21,673 nucleotides of DNA from a virus. Position numbers and translations under genes: made by a program. The stretch lies in IMG/VR virus record IMGVR_UViG_3300029951_000120, positions 1-21,673 of that record; one strand, given 5' to 3'. The notes beneath the pieces are model-generated. The model saw only the letters and a list, made by a program, of their open reading frames with translations. It was not told where the DNA came from and did no database searches. Shown here in pieces: positions 1 to 7,030 of this stretch. Position 1 is the first letter of the stretch, and each line of letters starts with the position of its first letter.

Positions 1-1683
1 ATCGAAATTATCCCACACCCAAGATCCCACACCAATCCATTCATTTTCTTTTACATTCACCGTTATACTGGGTTTATGTTCACACCAATGTTCTTGGACA
101 TTACGCCAGATTTCAAGGTGCTCGATTGCAGTGATATCCGACCTGCACAAACTAGCATCTGGGCTTGCGATGGGGAAAGAGAAGACAGCCGTATGGTCTG
201 GGTTTGTGACATCTGGTTCAAAGGGTACACCTTGGTCAATTAGGAATGTGGTTAGCGGATCTTTTACATCTCCTCGTACCGTCCTAATATAAAAAGGACT
301 ATGCCGAGGGTGAATGCCAGAACTACTGTCCACCAACTGGGAGACGGTACCTGAAGGCTTAACACAAGTAATAGCCACAGACTGCTGAATACCAAGAGTA
401 GTAGCCAGATTCTTATTTGTTGCAACTGCTATCTCCCGAAGGCGTTGGAGCCACAGACAACCTTCACCAGTTCGTCCGAGGATTGGGTGGTCGAGGATTC
501 CGGTAAGGCTAACGCCAAGTAGACGTTCTTCTTCTGTATTTTTCCGCCAGCAACGTCTGAGATACGCAAACTGAGTAAGAGTGGACTGAAAGGTCCCAAG
601 AATGGTGGCCAGTCGCACTTTTCGTTCCAGGTCTGACAAGTTATCTCCAGATCGTACAACGACTTCAGTGAGGTTACAGAACTGATTAGGTCGAAGAATG
701 ATCTCGCTGCAAGGATTAGTCCCGTACTCGAAAGAGACATCTCGTCTGGCATTTCGACTAGCTTGTCGCACGCTTGCCTTACGGTTGAATATCCCTCGCT
801 CCCCACTTTTACTGTCGTATAGAGATTGCCACTCTCGTAGGAATTCTCCGACGGATGGTTTTCCCAAGTACACCGCGCTGTTATTAGATAGACCTCGTTG
901 TCCATTCTGCTCCCACCAAGCTCCGTGCTTTGCCTGCCTTGCTCCTTCATCACTTAGATCGCTTAGACTGATCATGGCTGACCGTCTTACACCACCGACA
1001 ACAACAACCTCTGCAATCTTACACAAAAGATCGTGGCACTCTAGCGACGATAGTTGCCTTCCTCGGGCTCGATTACAAACTTCTGTAGCATAAGTAAATA
1101 ACTCGACAAGCGGCTCAGGTCCGCTAGCACGACCCCCAAAAGTCTTGAGTCGAGCGCCTGCAGGCCGTACTCGCGAAACGTCCCATCCAGGTGTGTAACC
1201 CTCAAAGAGGTAACTGAGGAGGGTTCTAAGGGCTGATGCCCACCCTTCCTTACTGTCTGGTACTGTGACAATTGGTTGATCTTGTCCACCAATAGTTTCT
1301 CCGATGGTTGGAAGTTGATCCACATATTTCTTTTCCACGCTGAAACCAACACCAGTCCCACAAAGTAGGATGTACATGGCCTCATCGAAGGCGCGTAGGT
1401 TGTCAACTACAAGATAAGCACAATTATAACCAGCTACGTGAGTCCTGTCAAGAGCTGGACCAGCAGTCATAAGACATCTCATTGATGGCATGACTTCTAG
1501 ATTAATTATCGCATCTTCAATTTCAAGCCATTCTTTTGAACCTAGAGAACCACCTTTGGTGTAAAGCATCATCCAATCAATATAGCGTCGGACAGTTTCT
1601 TCCCAGGTTTCTCGTCGGTTCTCATCAGGTATCCACCTAGCGTAGCGACTTGTGTGTATAAATCTTTGATAATCAGTTAGAAT
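1..1683 (-). CDS. nrdJ: Adenosylcobalamin-dependent (class II) ribonucleotide reductase, C-terminus cut by window edge
   Basis: Reduces ribonucleotides to deoxyribonucleotides for phage DNA synthesis, using a cobalamin-generated thiyl radical. The minus-strand frame is open for 561 codons with no stop and runs off the left edge. Family landmarks appear in order: an N-terminal SRYARW segment, PSMRCLMTAG, the first active-site cysteine in YNCAY, GTGVGFSVE, GGRASGPEPL, VGGVRRSAM, SNNSAV, the loop NPCSEI with its radical cysteine, then QFCNLTEV with the second redox cysteine, and KPSGTVSQL. These match monomeric RTPR-type enzymes; the C-terminal cysteine pair lies outside the window. No ATG, GTG or TTG occurs between the in-frame stop at 1704-1702 and the conserved N-terminus. 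The best start is ATT at 1683-1681, seven bases after an AGGAG, giving (M)LTDYQRFIH. It overlaps the end of the preceding gene by 7 nt. Function is near certain; the start codon is inferred. Confidence 0.95.
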   Translation of the reverse strand, partial: MLTDYQRFIHTSRYARWIPDENRRETWEETVRRYIDWMMLYTKGGSLGSKEWLEIEDAIINLEVMPSMRCLMTAGPALDRTHVAGYNCAYLVVDNLRAFDEAMYILLCGTGVGFSVEKKYVDQLPTIGETIGGQDQPIVTVPDSKEGWASALRTLLSYLFEGYTPGWDVSRVRPAGARLKTFGGRASGPEPLVELFTYATEVCNRARGRQLSSLECHDLLCKIAEVVVVGGVRRSAMISLSDLSDEGARQAKHGAWWEQNGQRGLSNNSAVYLGKPSVGEFLREWQSLYDSKSGERGIFNRKASVRQASRNARRDVSFEYGTNPCSEIILRPNQFCNLTEVVVRSGDNLSDLERKVRLATILGTFQSTLTQFAYLRRCWRKNTEEERLLGVSLTGILDHPILGRTGEGCLWLQRLREIAVATNKNLATTLGIQQSVAITCVKPSGTVSQLVDSSSGIHPRHSPFYIRTVRGDVKDPLTTFLIDQGVPFEPDVTNPDHTAVFSFPIASPDASLCRSDITAIEHLEIWRNVQEHWCEHKPSITVNVKENEWIGVGSWVWDNFD

Positions 1684-2237
1684 AGGTTTTCTCCTGCTGG
1701 TTCAATATTAAAAGCTAGATCGAACCCTTTAAATTGTGGGTTAAGCCAGCCGTACTTATCTGCTTTCTTTTGTGCCCGTGCCAAGGACTTAGCAACTGCT
1801 TTAGGTTCTTTATTCTTGCTAATGTACTCAATAGTTTCATTCTGTACGGATTCAAAAGCCTTACGATGAATGAACATACCTTTATTGCTGAACACACCAA
1901 GAGTTAGACTATGATCAAAGGATTTGAAATGCTGCTTTGGGTCAATAAAGTGCACACCTATTAGTTGTATCCTATACACCCCATCAACTAGATAATCATA
2001 GACAGATCCGATGTGATTACCATTACCTTGTTCATACTCATTCTGATTATCCTGATCAAGTTTTACCCAATTAGGTGGTAGAACTGGTAGACCAACCTGA
2101 TATGTATAAAAGATATCGTAGTCTTTCGGTTGAAGATGTACACTATATGCGTAGTCAACAACTGCTCCACCCATCAGAACAGAGTTCTTTGGGGCCTCAG
2201 AGATCAATTTCATCCAGAGTTTCGGACCGTTCGCCAT
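1677..2237 (-). CDS. Putative nucleotidyltransferase-fold protein
   Basis: A 186-residue protein whose N-terminus carries a GGAVVDYA turn followed about 15 residues later by KDYDIF. This is the pattern of nucleotidyltransferase-fold enzymes (GG, then D-x-D or a related acidic pair), as in the polymerase-beta / CCA-adding / MNT superfamily. The substrate cannot be told from sequence. The C-terminal half has a Lys/Ala-rich helix (KAVAKSLARAQKKADKYG). The ATG start has AGGA six bases upstream, inside the small overlapping gene before it. The 3' end overlaps nrdJ by 7 nt, so the two are probably translationally coupled. The second acidic residue of the canonical motif is not plain (DYD rather than DxD), so catalysis is uncertain. 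Confidence 0.65.
   Translation of the reverse strand: MANGPKLWMKLISEAPKNSVLMGGAVVDYAYSVHLQPKDYDIFYTYQVGLPVLPPNWVKLDQDNQNEYEQGNGNHIGSVYDYLVDGVYRIQLIGVHFIDPKQHFKSFDHSLTLGVFSNKGMFIHRKAFESVQNETIEYISKNKEPKAVAKSLARAQKKADKYGWLNPQFKGFDLAFNIEPAGENLF
1691..1695 (-). promoter_or_regulatory. Shine-Dalgarno AGGAG for the ATT start of nrdJ
   Basis: AGGAG lies seven bases upstream of the ATT at 1683-1681, inside the last codons of the preceding gene. It is the evidence that fixes an ATT start for nrdJ. The nearest in-frame ATG (1572-1570) would remove the conserved N-terminal segment. Confidence 0.6.
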
Positions 2238-2346
2238 CCCAGTTCCTTTTGGGTTTCTGTCGTTGTTGTTTAGGTAGTTTCAGATCCTTATCAAAGTGAT
2301 TCTGCCTACGCTGTCTTCTACGATCCTTAAGATCGAACTTGTTCAT
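2197..2346 (-). CDS. Small basic protein, overlapping both neighbours
   Basis: An ATG-initiated frame of 49 codons, MNKFDLKDRRRQRRQNHF at its start, strongly basic in the first two thirds (runs of Arg, Lys and Gln) and acidic at the end (LDEIDL). It begins inside the last codons of the DUF4406 gene (20 nt overlap) and ends 41 nt into the nucleotidyltransferase-like gene, so it fills the only gap between them. An AAGG sits just before the ATG, closer than ideal. The composition suggests nucleic-acid binding, but no family is recognised. Support is its position, since gaps are otherwise absent here, and the uninterrupted frame; it could be fortuitous. Confidence 0.45.
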   Translation of the reverse strand: MNKFDLKDRRRQRRQNHFDKDLKLPKQQRQKPKRNWDGERSETLDEIDL

Positions 2347-2680
2347 ACCCTTGCTCAACGTCGTACTCCGATAGTTCCCAAATCTTGAGGCTAAGGAATT
2401 TAGCTAGTGCCACTTCTGCCGCAACCCCTTTTGACTTCTGCCACCCAGGAAGAAGAGCAATTGCGTCCGCTTCATTTGCAATATAATTGAGATCATCCAT
2501 AATCATACAACGCATAACCTTACCATCAAGTTCTAGTTTATCATAACCTTTTTGGCGATCATTATCCGCTGGACTAAAAACTTCATGTCCATGTTTTCTT
2601 AGTGTCAGGGCAGCCATATCAAAGGCTGGAAAGTTAAACTCTGGAATGCCTCTCATAGGGCCAGCTAGGTAGACGTTCAT
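2327..2680 (-). CDS. DUF4406 protein, nucleoside 2-deoxyribosyltransferase-like
   Basis: A 117-residue protein starting MNVYLAGPMRGIPEFNFPAF, the hallmark N-terminus of DUF4406, a Rossmann-like family related to nucleoside 2-deoxyribosyltransferases and common in phages. Further family features are the NDRQKGYDKLELDG stretch and DAIALLPGWQKSKGVAAEVALA, where the latter matches the strand-turn-helix of the fold with a conserved Glu. It may act in nucleotide salvage or hydrolysis during infection, but no activity is established for the family. The start was placed at ATG 2680 rather than upstream because GGAG lies five bases before it and the conserved fold begins there. Confidence 0.8.
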   Translation of the reverse strand: MNVYLAGPMRGIPEFNFPAFDMAALTLRKHGHEVFSPADNDRQKGYDKLELDGKVMRCMIMDDLNYIANEADAIALLPGWQKSKGVAAEVALAKFLSLKIWELSEYDVEQGYEQVRS

Positions 2681-2773
2681 TGGTTCTCCAATATTTCGAA
2701 TAACCAATACCACAATATTTGGTTTGGTTCTATATTTTTATGCCGGAAATAAGCATAACTACTCGTCCAATAA

Positions 2774-3097
2774 TCAAGATTTTTGTTCAAGAATTAGTTC
2801 CAAACGAGCTAGACTATTCCAGGCAACGTGGGCAGCATGTAGAAGTTCACTATCAGCATCACAAACCTCTCCAGATGCTTCCTTGAGCAGGTGTCGAGCC
2901 AGTGCGTCAGTGTAACGATTAAGTCCGTCTGGGACATGTCTCCAACCAGCCCAGGCATATTTTCTGGCACCAAATTCACTGACACGAGATAGTTCTTCAA
3001 TTGCTCGCGGAAAGTATCCGATTGCTCCACGATAGACTGGAGCCTTTCCTTGGTCATACTTAACTGCGCCAGGTATTGACCCCTCGGCATCAGACAT
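2774..3097 (-). CDS. DUF5664 family protein (dATP/dGTP diphosphohydrolase N-terminal-like)
   Basis: A 107-residue protein with the typical order of this phage family: KYDQGKAPVYRG, then GYFPRAIEELSRVSEFGARKYAWAGW, then RYTDALARHLL and an acidic DADSELLHAAHVAWNSLARLEL segment. The family is MazG-like and named for a (d)NTP diphosphohydrolase N-terminal region. The likely role is conversion of particular dNTPs to monophosphates to adjust the pool during replication, which fits its neighbours nrdJ and the DUF4406 gene. It overlaps the end of the preceding small gene by 8 nt. The start was chosen from the ATG just after GGAAG. The family call is good; the substrate is not known. Confidence 0.8.
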   Translation of the reverse strand: MSDAEGSIPGAVKYDQGKAPVYRGAIGYFPRAIEELSRVSEFGARKYAWAGWRHVPDGLNRYTDALARHLLKEASGEVCDADSELLHAAHVAWNSLARLELILEQKS

Positions 3098-3245
3098 TAT
3101 CTTCCATCACACCAAATAGATTGGTTGGGTCTTCAATCGGTACGATCATAAAACCCCATTCAGCAAGTTCTCGTTCGAGAGTCTTAGCATCAAAGGGTTC
3201 GCCTTCGTAGATACGATCAATGATGTCATTCAGCATATCATCCAT
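3090..3245 (-). CDS. Small acidic protein, 51 residues
   Basis: Starts MDDMLNDIIDRIYEGEP and is rich in Asp and Glu. It begins one base after the stop of the DEDD exonuclease gene, with AAGG six bases before the ATG, and overlaps the DUF5664 gene by 8 nt. The frame is open further upstream, but that extension lies antiparallel-free inside the exonuclease coding frame and would duplicate coding of conserved sequence, so the short form is preferred. No family recognised. Its position and ribosome binding site make translation likely. Confidence 0.65.
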   Translation of the reverse strand: MDDMLNDIIDRIYEGEPFDAKTLERELAEWGFMIVPIEDPTNLFGVMEDNV

Positions 3246-3246
3246 C

Positions 3247-3951
3247 TCAAACCTTCTTTCTGGCGCCTGTATGCCAAGAACCACAGTCAATGCACTGAAG
3301 TCGTTGTACTTTAAAAAACTTCGTCCTTCGAAATCCTCTAGATTGTACATGATTACTCCCACAAGCTCCACAAGCTCCCTTGTTATCCCCAAGATGCGGG
3401 TGATCTTGAATGAAAGGTTTAATTCGCTGATAGAGATTAGCAGTTACCTTGACATCCTGAATACAATACTTCTGCATCCGCTTCTGGGCCTTGACATCGC
3501 CTTCAAGAACAGACCGCCAGAGTGCAAAGCCTTCATGCTTCATCTTAGATCCAACACCAAGTAAGGGGCCAATATAAGCCAACTTGGCCATCACAAATCC
3601 CAAGCCTTTTACGGTCTTAATCAAATCGATAGAGGTAGGTGGTGCAAAAGGTTTCAAACCCTCAAGCATTAGATGGCCTTTAATCTTAGGCAAATCATAT
3701 CGATTGCCGTTGTAAGTAATTACAGCGTCTGCCTCATCAAGAAGATTGCGAAGAACATATGCCATGTCTGTTGCACCATACTCCCACTTAGAGAGGAAGA
3801 TGAACTCTTTAGAGCCAACCCAATGAGCACAGAAGCAGAGAAGACCGCCGCTATCAATCAACTGATCAGGACTAATATTCTCATCATACATCCGCCAGAC
3901 ATAAGCCTTGGCAGGTGCCCATTCGATATCTATAACTAGGATTTTACTCAT
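3247..3951 (-). CDS. DEDD-type (RNase H-like) exonuclease with C-terminal zinc ribbon
   Basis: A 234-residue protein. Residues 1-180 carry a 3'-5' exonuclease fold of the YprB/RNase H-like kind: VIDIEW (Asp8, Glu10), then ADAVITYNGNRYDLPKI (Asp86) and YCIQDVKVT (Asp166), giving the DEDD metal-binding set. Residues 190-234 carry two cysteine pairs, CGACG (194, 197) and CIDCG (220, 223), separated by a basic segment, which is a zinc ribbon that could hold nucleic acid. It probably degrades or trims DNA or RNA during infection. The ATG start is preceded by AGGAG at seven bases and overlaps the endonuclease I stop by 8 nt. The longer upstream frame is only the shadow of endonuclease I. Confidence 0.82.
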   Translation of the reverse strand: MSKILVIDIEWAPAKAYVWRMYDENISPDQLIDSGGLLCFCAHWVGSKEFIFLSKWEYGATDMAYVLRNLLDEADAVITYNGNRYDLPKIKGHLMLEGLKPFAPPTSIDLIKTVKGLGFVMAKLAYIGPLLGVGSKMKHEGFALWRSVLEGDVKAQKRMQKYCIQDVKVTANLYQRIKPFIQDHPHLGDNKGACGACGSNHVQSRGFRRTKFFKVQRLQCIDCGSWHTGARKKV

Positions 3952-4294
3952 CAATCCACTCCTGGGGTACGACACCAACGGCCCACTTGTAGCCGTTCCG
4001 GTCTGCCCACTTCTCGTGGGTCTGCTTCTGAAAGGGAACTTTCTTGTTGGCCTCCATAAATAGGAAGCGAATGTCATGATCAGGATATTGTTTACGTACC
4101 GCAATCATCTTGCGAATACTCTCCCGATCTAGTCTACCTTTGACTTCGATAATAATTCCGTTGTCTAGTATGAAGTCTGGATGATAAATTCCGTTTAAAG
4201 TGTAAGGAAGTTCCAAAGTCTCGTAGGTATATTTCACCCCACGAGACCTTAGATTGGCATCGACCGTGCGCTCGAAGCCTGACTTAAAAGCCAC
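3944..4294 (-). CDS. Endonuclease I, T7 gp3-like Holliday junction resolvase
   Basis: A 116-residue protein, close to the family's usual compact size. The catalytic set of the phage T7 endonuclease I family is visible: Glu8 in the first helix (SGFERTVDANL), Asp40 in YHPDFIL, then Glu50 and Lys52 in IIEVKGR. These enzymes work as dimers, cleave four-way and branched DNA before packaging and break down host DNA. The start is GTG, forming a TAGTG overlap with the stop of the endolysin gene, so translation is probably coupled. It lies in the same run as the SSB, exonuclease and polymerase, as in T7-like phages. Confidence 0.93.
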   Translation of the reverse strand: MAFKSGFERTVDANLRSRGVKYTYETLELPYTLNGIYHPDFILDNGIIIEVKGRLDRESIRKMIAVRKQYPDHDIRFLFMEANKKVPFQKQTHEKWADRNGYKWAVGVVPQEWIDE

Positions 4295-4719
4295 TAAGGA
4301 TATTTAGCCGGATCAAGTTGGTAATGGCCCCAGTCCTGGAAGTGACTAACCACACCGTCTACCCAAGCACCAACTGCTTGGCCACCCCACTGAACGTCAA
4401 TACCCAACTCCTGAGCAGCAGCCAAGACTTGTTTACTTACCGCAGTGTAGACCACAGCCACAGTGGGACCAGAGCCAAGATAGACGCCATTGACAAAAAC
4501 CCCAATATCAACAGCCATAGCAAGATTATTGTAATGACTGTCTGGGAGGTGTCTCGAATGAAGTGTTTGGGAAAATCCCTCAAGAACCAATTGCTTTTCT
4601 TCGGCGAGAGTTCTAATTCCATAGATCACCTGAAATGGTTGTGGAGTTTGACTAGCAGCGTTGATGACTTTGACAAGATCGGGATGAACTTGAGAAAGAA
4701 GATTATGTGGATCTAACAT
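4294..4719 (-). CDS. Endolysin, M15-type (L-Ala-D-Glu / D-Ala-D-Ala) peptidase
   Basis: A 141-residue single-domain peptidase. Family landmarks are YGIRTLAEEKQLV near residue 36 (a substrate-binding Arg), SRHLPDSH...AMAVDIG (zinc ligands His57 and Asp71) and DWGHYQL (His132, the third ligand), as in VanY-like M15 peptidases used as phage endolysins. The spacing between His57 and Asp71 is longer than in the usual S-x-H-x-x-G-x-A-x-D motif, which is a slight oddity. It would cleave the peptide part of peptidoglycan at lysis. No signal peptide is seen, so a holin elsewhere is expected. It overlaps the preceding gene by 7 nt and the next by one base. Confidence 0.88.
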   Translation of the reverse strand: MLDPHNLLSQVHPDLVKVINAASQTPQPFQVIYGIRTLAEEKQLVLEGFSQTLHSRHLPDSHYNNLAMAVDIGVFVNGVYLGSGPTVAVVYTAVSKQVLAAAQELGIDVQWGGQAVGAWVDGVVSHFQDWGHYQLDPAKYP

Positions 4720-5150
4720 GTCTTGTAAAACTTCCCAGCTTCGCTCTGATTCAATATCAACAAATGACCACTATTAGGTTTAGGAAGCCCACCTCGAGAT
4801 TGAATGTACTTATTCAACCCTGGTGTCTTGTAAATAATGTCTCCGTACTCAGGTCCATCTTCTGTCATCATAACTGATTGATGATAACCTAGTACCGCGT
4901 TCTTAGTGATACAAACATTATCACGAGCTTCATCGACCAAGATAGTGCAAGCACTCAAACAAGGACCATCCACGATTACAGGCGTCTTGTCAGCAGCAAG
5001 TTGCCTACCTTGAGCGGCAAATAGATCGATGATACCACCAGGACTAAACTCAACCACACAGGGAACTGAGCAAGGGACCGGAGGATAACTAAAGTCAGAC
5101 TGACCTAGACCAAAAATCGAAAGAATAAGAAGACTAATCATAAATATCAT
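4713..5150 (-). CDS. Exported ClpP/crotonase-like serine protease homologue
   Basis: A 145-residue protein with a hydrophobic N-terminal segment (MIFMISLLILSIFGLG) that looks like a signal peptide or anchor. The rest resembles small ClpP-like proteins: EFSPGGIIDLF (the glycine-rich oxyanion turn), VIVDGPCLSACT (putative nucleophile Ser66 flanked by two cysteines) and VLGYHQS (putative His90). The cysteines at 27, 31, 64, 68 and 80 suggest disulfides in the periplasm. The third catalytic residue is not clear. It lies directly upstream of the endolysin gene and overlaps it, so a role at the envelope is possible but unproven. The start is ATG 5150 (5141 also possible), after a GA-rich stretch. 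Confidence 0.65.
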   Translation of the reverse strand: MIFMISLLILSIFGLGQSDFSYPPVPCSVPCVVEFSPGGIIDLFAAQGRQLAADKTPVIVDGPCLSACTILVDEARDNVCITKNAVLGYHQSVMMTEDGPEYGDIIYKTPGLNKYIQSRGGLPKPNSGHLLILNQSEAGKFYKTC

Positions 5151-5412
5151 CACTCTCTTCTTCTTCCAATTCGTCGCACATCTGAGCGGCCTTAACGCGG
5201 CCAATGGGTATAACAATATCAGGAACCGCACCGAGTTCTGTAGTCTTCATGATGGCAACGTGATGCGGGGTGAAGATCAGAAAACCCTCGGCGAACCATT
5301 CCACATCTTCGATGTCTGTAATTACGTAATGATTACTCGGAAACTTAGCCTCTTCTTCCTTACCCTTACCACCATTAATGGTACCGAGATGAAAGATGTT
5401 ATCGTCGTCCAT
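5134..5412 (-). CDS. Hypothetical acidic phage protein, 92 residues
   Basis: The protein begins MDDDNIFHLG, has a central region predicted as mixed beta strands (HYVITDIEDVEWFAEGFLIF, then IPIGRVKAAQM) and ends in an acidic tail, ELEEEESDDIYD. The ATG has AAGGAAG five bases upstream. It follows the exonuclease after a 15-nt gap and overlaps the next gene by 17 nt. No family is recognised. The GA-rich codons of the acidic tail also provide the ribosome binding region of the ClpP-like gene. Confidence 0.8.
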   Translation of the reverse strand: MDDDNIFHLGTINGGKGKEEEAKFPSNHYVITDIEDVEWFAEGFLIFTPHHVAIMKTTELGAVPDIVIPIGRVKAAQMCDELEEEESDDIYD

Positions 5413-5427
5413 ATTTGCTTCCTTGCT

Positions 5428-6264
5428 CTAGAAGTTCACTTTTTCGAATACCTTCGGTTCTCTTTTTACTGTCGTGAAAAACTTAGGGCCATTAGAATAA
5501 AGAAAGGTCCGAAGACCCAAACCACCATTGCTATCAGCCCAACAACGCCTCTTATGATCACAGTAGGAGCAATTTGTTCCAAGAACTCGGTTACCACTTG
5601 CTCCATCTTCTTCATCGGGGTAGCACCTTTCAGGTTCGACATCTGACTCAACAGCAGACTTTAAATAGTCAATACGTTCTTCAACATTAACTGTGGCAGC
5701 AAGTTCGTCCTTAGTGAATGGAAGATAAGCTAGGTGTCCGCTGACTTTGTCCATTGCAAGAAATGCACCGTCTGTGTTTCTTGCTTTACTATAACCGGCG
5801 ATCTGTTCAATATAACCGAAGGCGTCGTCTTCAGCCAAAGATCCATTAGCGAACTTCTTAAACGAATAGGGGCTAGCACTCTTGACATCAACAGTTACTC
5901 CGTCGATGTCGGCGTCGATATGTCCTTTAATTCCTTGGATAGCCACTTCATCTTGGCGAGCCGTAACATTGTGGCCCGACACGCTGGCGAGGAATAGTAG
6001 GACAGACTCTGTAATGTGGCCAACGAGGAACTTGAGGAGAGTGTGGCCTTTGAGTGGTTCTTCTGGTTCATATCTCTTTTGGTACCAAAGTTGACGTGCG
6101 CCTTTTCCGAGGTTGGACATACGAAGGGTGAATGGTCGTTTACCTTCTTCTAGACTGTCCCGGATAATGGTAGCAAGTTCAGACCCAAATTCAGTTGCTT
6201 CGGCGTCGGTAACTTGCTTACCATTTTCCAGGACAGAATAGATGTCATCTACTAAAGTTGAGAT
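5428..6264 (-). CDS. PD-(D/E)XK exonuclease, Cas4/RecB-like with probable Fe-S cysteines
   Basis: A 278-residue nuclease placed where T7-like phages keep their DNA-degrading exonuclease. The active site reads GHIDAD (Asp117), then VTVDVKSAS (Asp126, Lys128) and a downstream EQIAGY motif with Gln154, the RecB/Cas4 arrangement. Four cysteines (214, 232, 235, 241; C-x17-C-x2-C-x5-C) match the cluster-binding pattern of Cas4 and AddB. The conserved N-terminus (STLVDDIYSVLENG) continues 48 codons above the first ATG (6120), which has no ribosome binding site. No ATG, GTG or TTG occurs in those codons. The start is therefore taken as ATC at 6264-6262, sharing a base with the SSB stop (TAATC), with GGAAG seven bases upstream. 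Confidence 0.88.
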   Translation of the reverse strand: MSTLVDDIYSVLENGKQVTDAEATEFGSELATIIRDSLEEGKRPFTLRMSNLGKGARQLWYQKRYEPEEPLKGHTLLKFLVGHITESVLLFLASVSGHNVTARQDEVAIQGIKGHIDADIDGVTVDVKSASPYSFKKFANGSLAEDDAFGYIEQIAGYSKARNTDGAFLAMDKVSGHLAYLPFTKDELAATVNVEERIDYLKSAVESDVEPERCYPDEEDGASGNRVLGTNCSYCDHKRRCWADSNGGLGLRTFLYSNGPKFFTTVKREPKVFEKVNF

Positions 6265-6704
6265 TAAGCGACTTCCTCGGCCCAGGGCTTGTCATCTTCT
6301 CTAGTTGGGAATTCACCGCCTTCAAATGCTACCAAGTCCCAGACCTGAAGCGATAGAATATTAGCCGACTTCTGATTCTTACCATACTCGTTAATAGCAA
6401 AGTTGACATTGACCGTAGAACTATTACCGATCTTGGTCTTCGGATTCCACGCTTCACCATGATGGTCAACCACACGAATGGGTTGGTTCGGACTGCCGTC
6501 TTGCTTCAGTTCACGACGCTTGAAGGTCATATAAGGACCATTACCCTTGTCCTTGATCTTCTCTTTCAGACCTTCAACTTCCAGCCGATGAACAGTTTCC
6601 TCGTCGAGATACACATCAATGCTCCACTCCTTGTGAGCATTTTGATAACCCCAACCAGGTTCACCGGTAATCTTGGCCCACTTGGCCTTTCCACGAATGA
6701 GCAA
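6264..6704 (-). CDS. Single-stranded DNA-binding protein, T7 gp2.5-like
   Basis: A 146-residue protein with an OB-fold-like pattern of strands: LIRGKAKWAKI, EWSIDVYL, PYMTFKRREL, then GNSSTVNVNFAINEYG and SLQVWDLVAF. It ends in an acidic tail (TREDDKPWAEEVA), the feature by which such proteins contact polymerase and helicase. The family coats single-stranded DNA in replication and recombination, and the location next to the exonuclease and polymerase agrees. The start is TTG at 6704, with AAAGGAG six bases upstream, a strong site. A sigma70-type promoter lies about 90 bases upstream. Confidence 0.85.
   Translation of the reverse strand: MLIRGKAKWAKITGEPGWGYQNAHKEWSIDVYLDEETVHRLEVEGLKEKIKDKGNGPYMTFKRRELKQDGSPNQPIRVVDHHGEAWNPKTKIGNSSTVNVNFAINEYGKNQKSANILSLQVWDLVAFEGGEFPTREDDKPWAEEVA
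6272..6278 (-). promoter_or_regulatory. Shine-Dalgarno GAGGAAG for the ATC start of the exonuclease
   Basis: GAGGAAG ends seven bases before the ATC at 6264-6262, inside the last SSB codons. It supports an ATC start coupled to SSB termination through the TAATC overlap. Confidence 0.5.
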
Positions 6705-6790
6705 TAGATGCTCCTTTCTTTCTTGTTATTTTCTTATTGTTTTATTGTCTTCGACATTAAAGTAGATGATCTCTCATCACCATATTCAAT

Positions 6791-6819
6791 ATTGTACCTT
6801 ATGATACTTTACTTGTCAA
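6791..6819 (-). promoter_or_regulatory. Sigma70-type promoter before SSB
   Basis: TTGACA at 6819-6814, a 17-base spacer and TACAAT at 6796-6791 give a near-consensus bacterial promoter on the coding strand. The -35 box overlaps the last codons (V D K) of the small gene upstream. Transcription would start near 6784 and feed SSB, exonuclease and the genes beyond, presumably by host RNA polymerase. Confidence 0.75.
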
Positions 6820-6985
6820 CCAATTTATCGAATATTCTCAAATGAAATGTGCCATTACCGTTGTCGTGGAACTGAACACACTCAGAATCTACAAAGTCGC
6901 CCACTATTTCGAGTGGTACTGTAATGTATGGTCCTATTTCATCATTGCATTCAAATTGTTGATAGTAGTCTGGTCCTTGTCTCAT
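6809..6985 (-). CDS. Small acidic protein, 58 residues
   Basis: An uninterrupted ATG frame, MRQGPDYYQQFECNDEIGPY at its start and HLRIFDKLVDK at its end, fills the space between the polymerase gene and the SSB promoter. The composition is protein-like, with alternating hydrophobic residues (YITVPLEIVGDFV) suggesting beta strands. The nearest purine-rich site (AGGGA) is about 15 bases before the ATG, so the ribosome binding site is weak. An in-frame ATT three codons... two codons earlier (6991) is closer to it, and given the other ATT starts here it cannot be excluded. No family recognised. Confidence 0.55.
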   Translation of the reverse strand: MRQGPDYYQQFECNDEIGPYITVPLEIVGDFVDSECVQFHDNGNGTFHLRIFDKLVDK

Positions 6986-7030
6986 GCAAATAGATCACTT
7001 TCCCTGCAATATTTCTCGTATTTATTTAGA

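Noticed and set aside
429-1406. Minus- and plus-strand frames inside the first 1.7 kb
   Set aside because: All lie within the continuous nrdJ frame, which carries the conserved RTPR motifs; the others are shadows.
2681-2773. Promoter or terminator before the DUF4406 gene
   Set aside because: A TTATGC/GCATAA hairpin and AT-rich boxes are present, but neither a T-run nor a convincing -35/-10 pair.
2774-3097. 2-aminoadenine (Z-genome) pathway
   Set aside because: The DUF5664 protein is only broadly MazG-like, and no PurZ or DatZ homologue is seen in the window.
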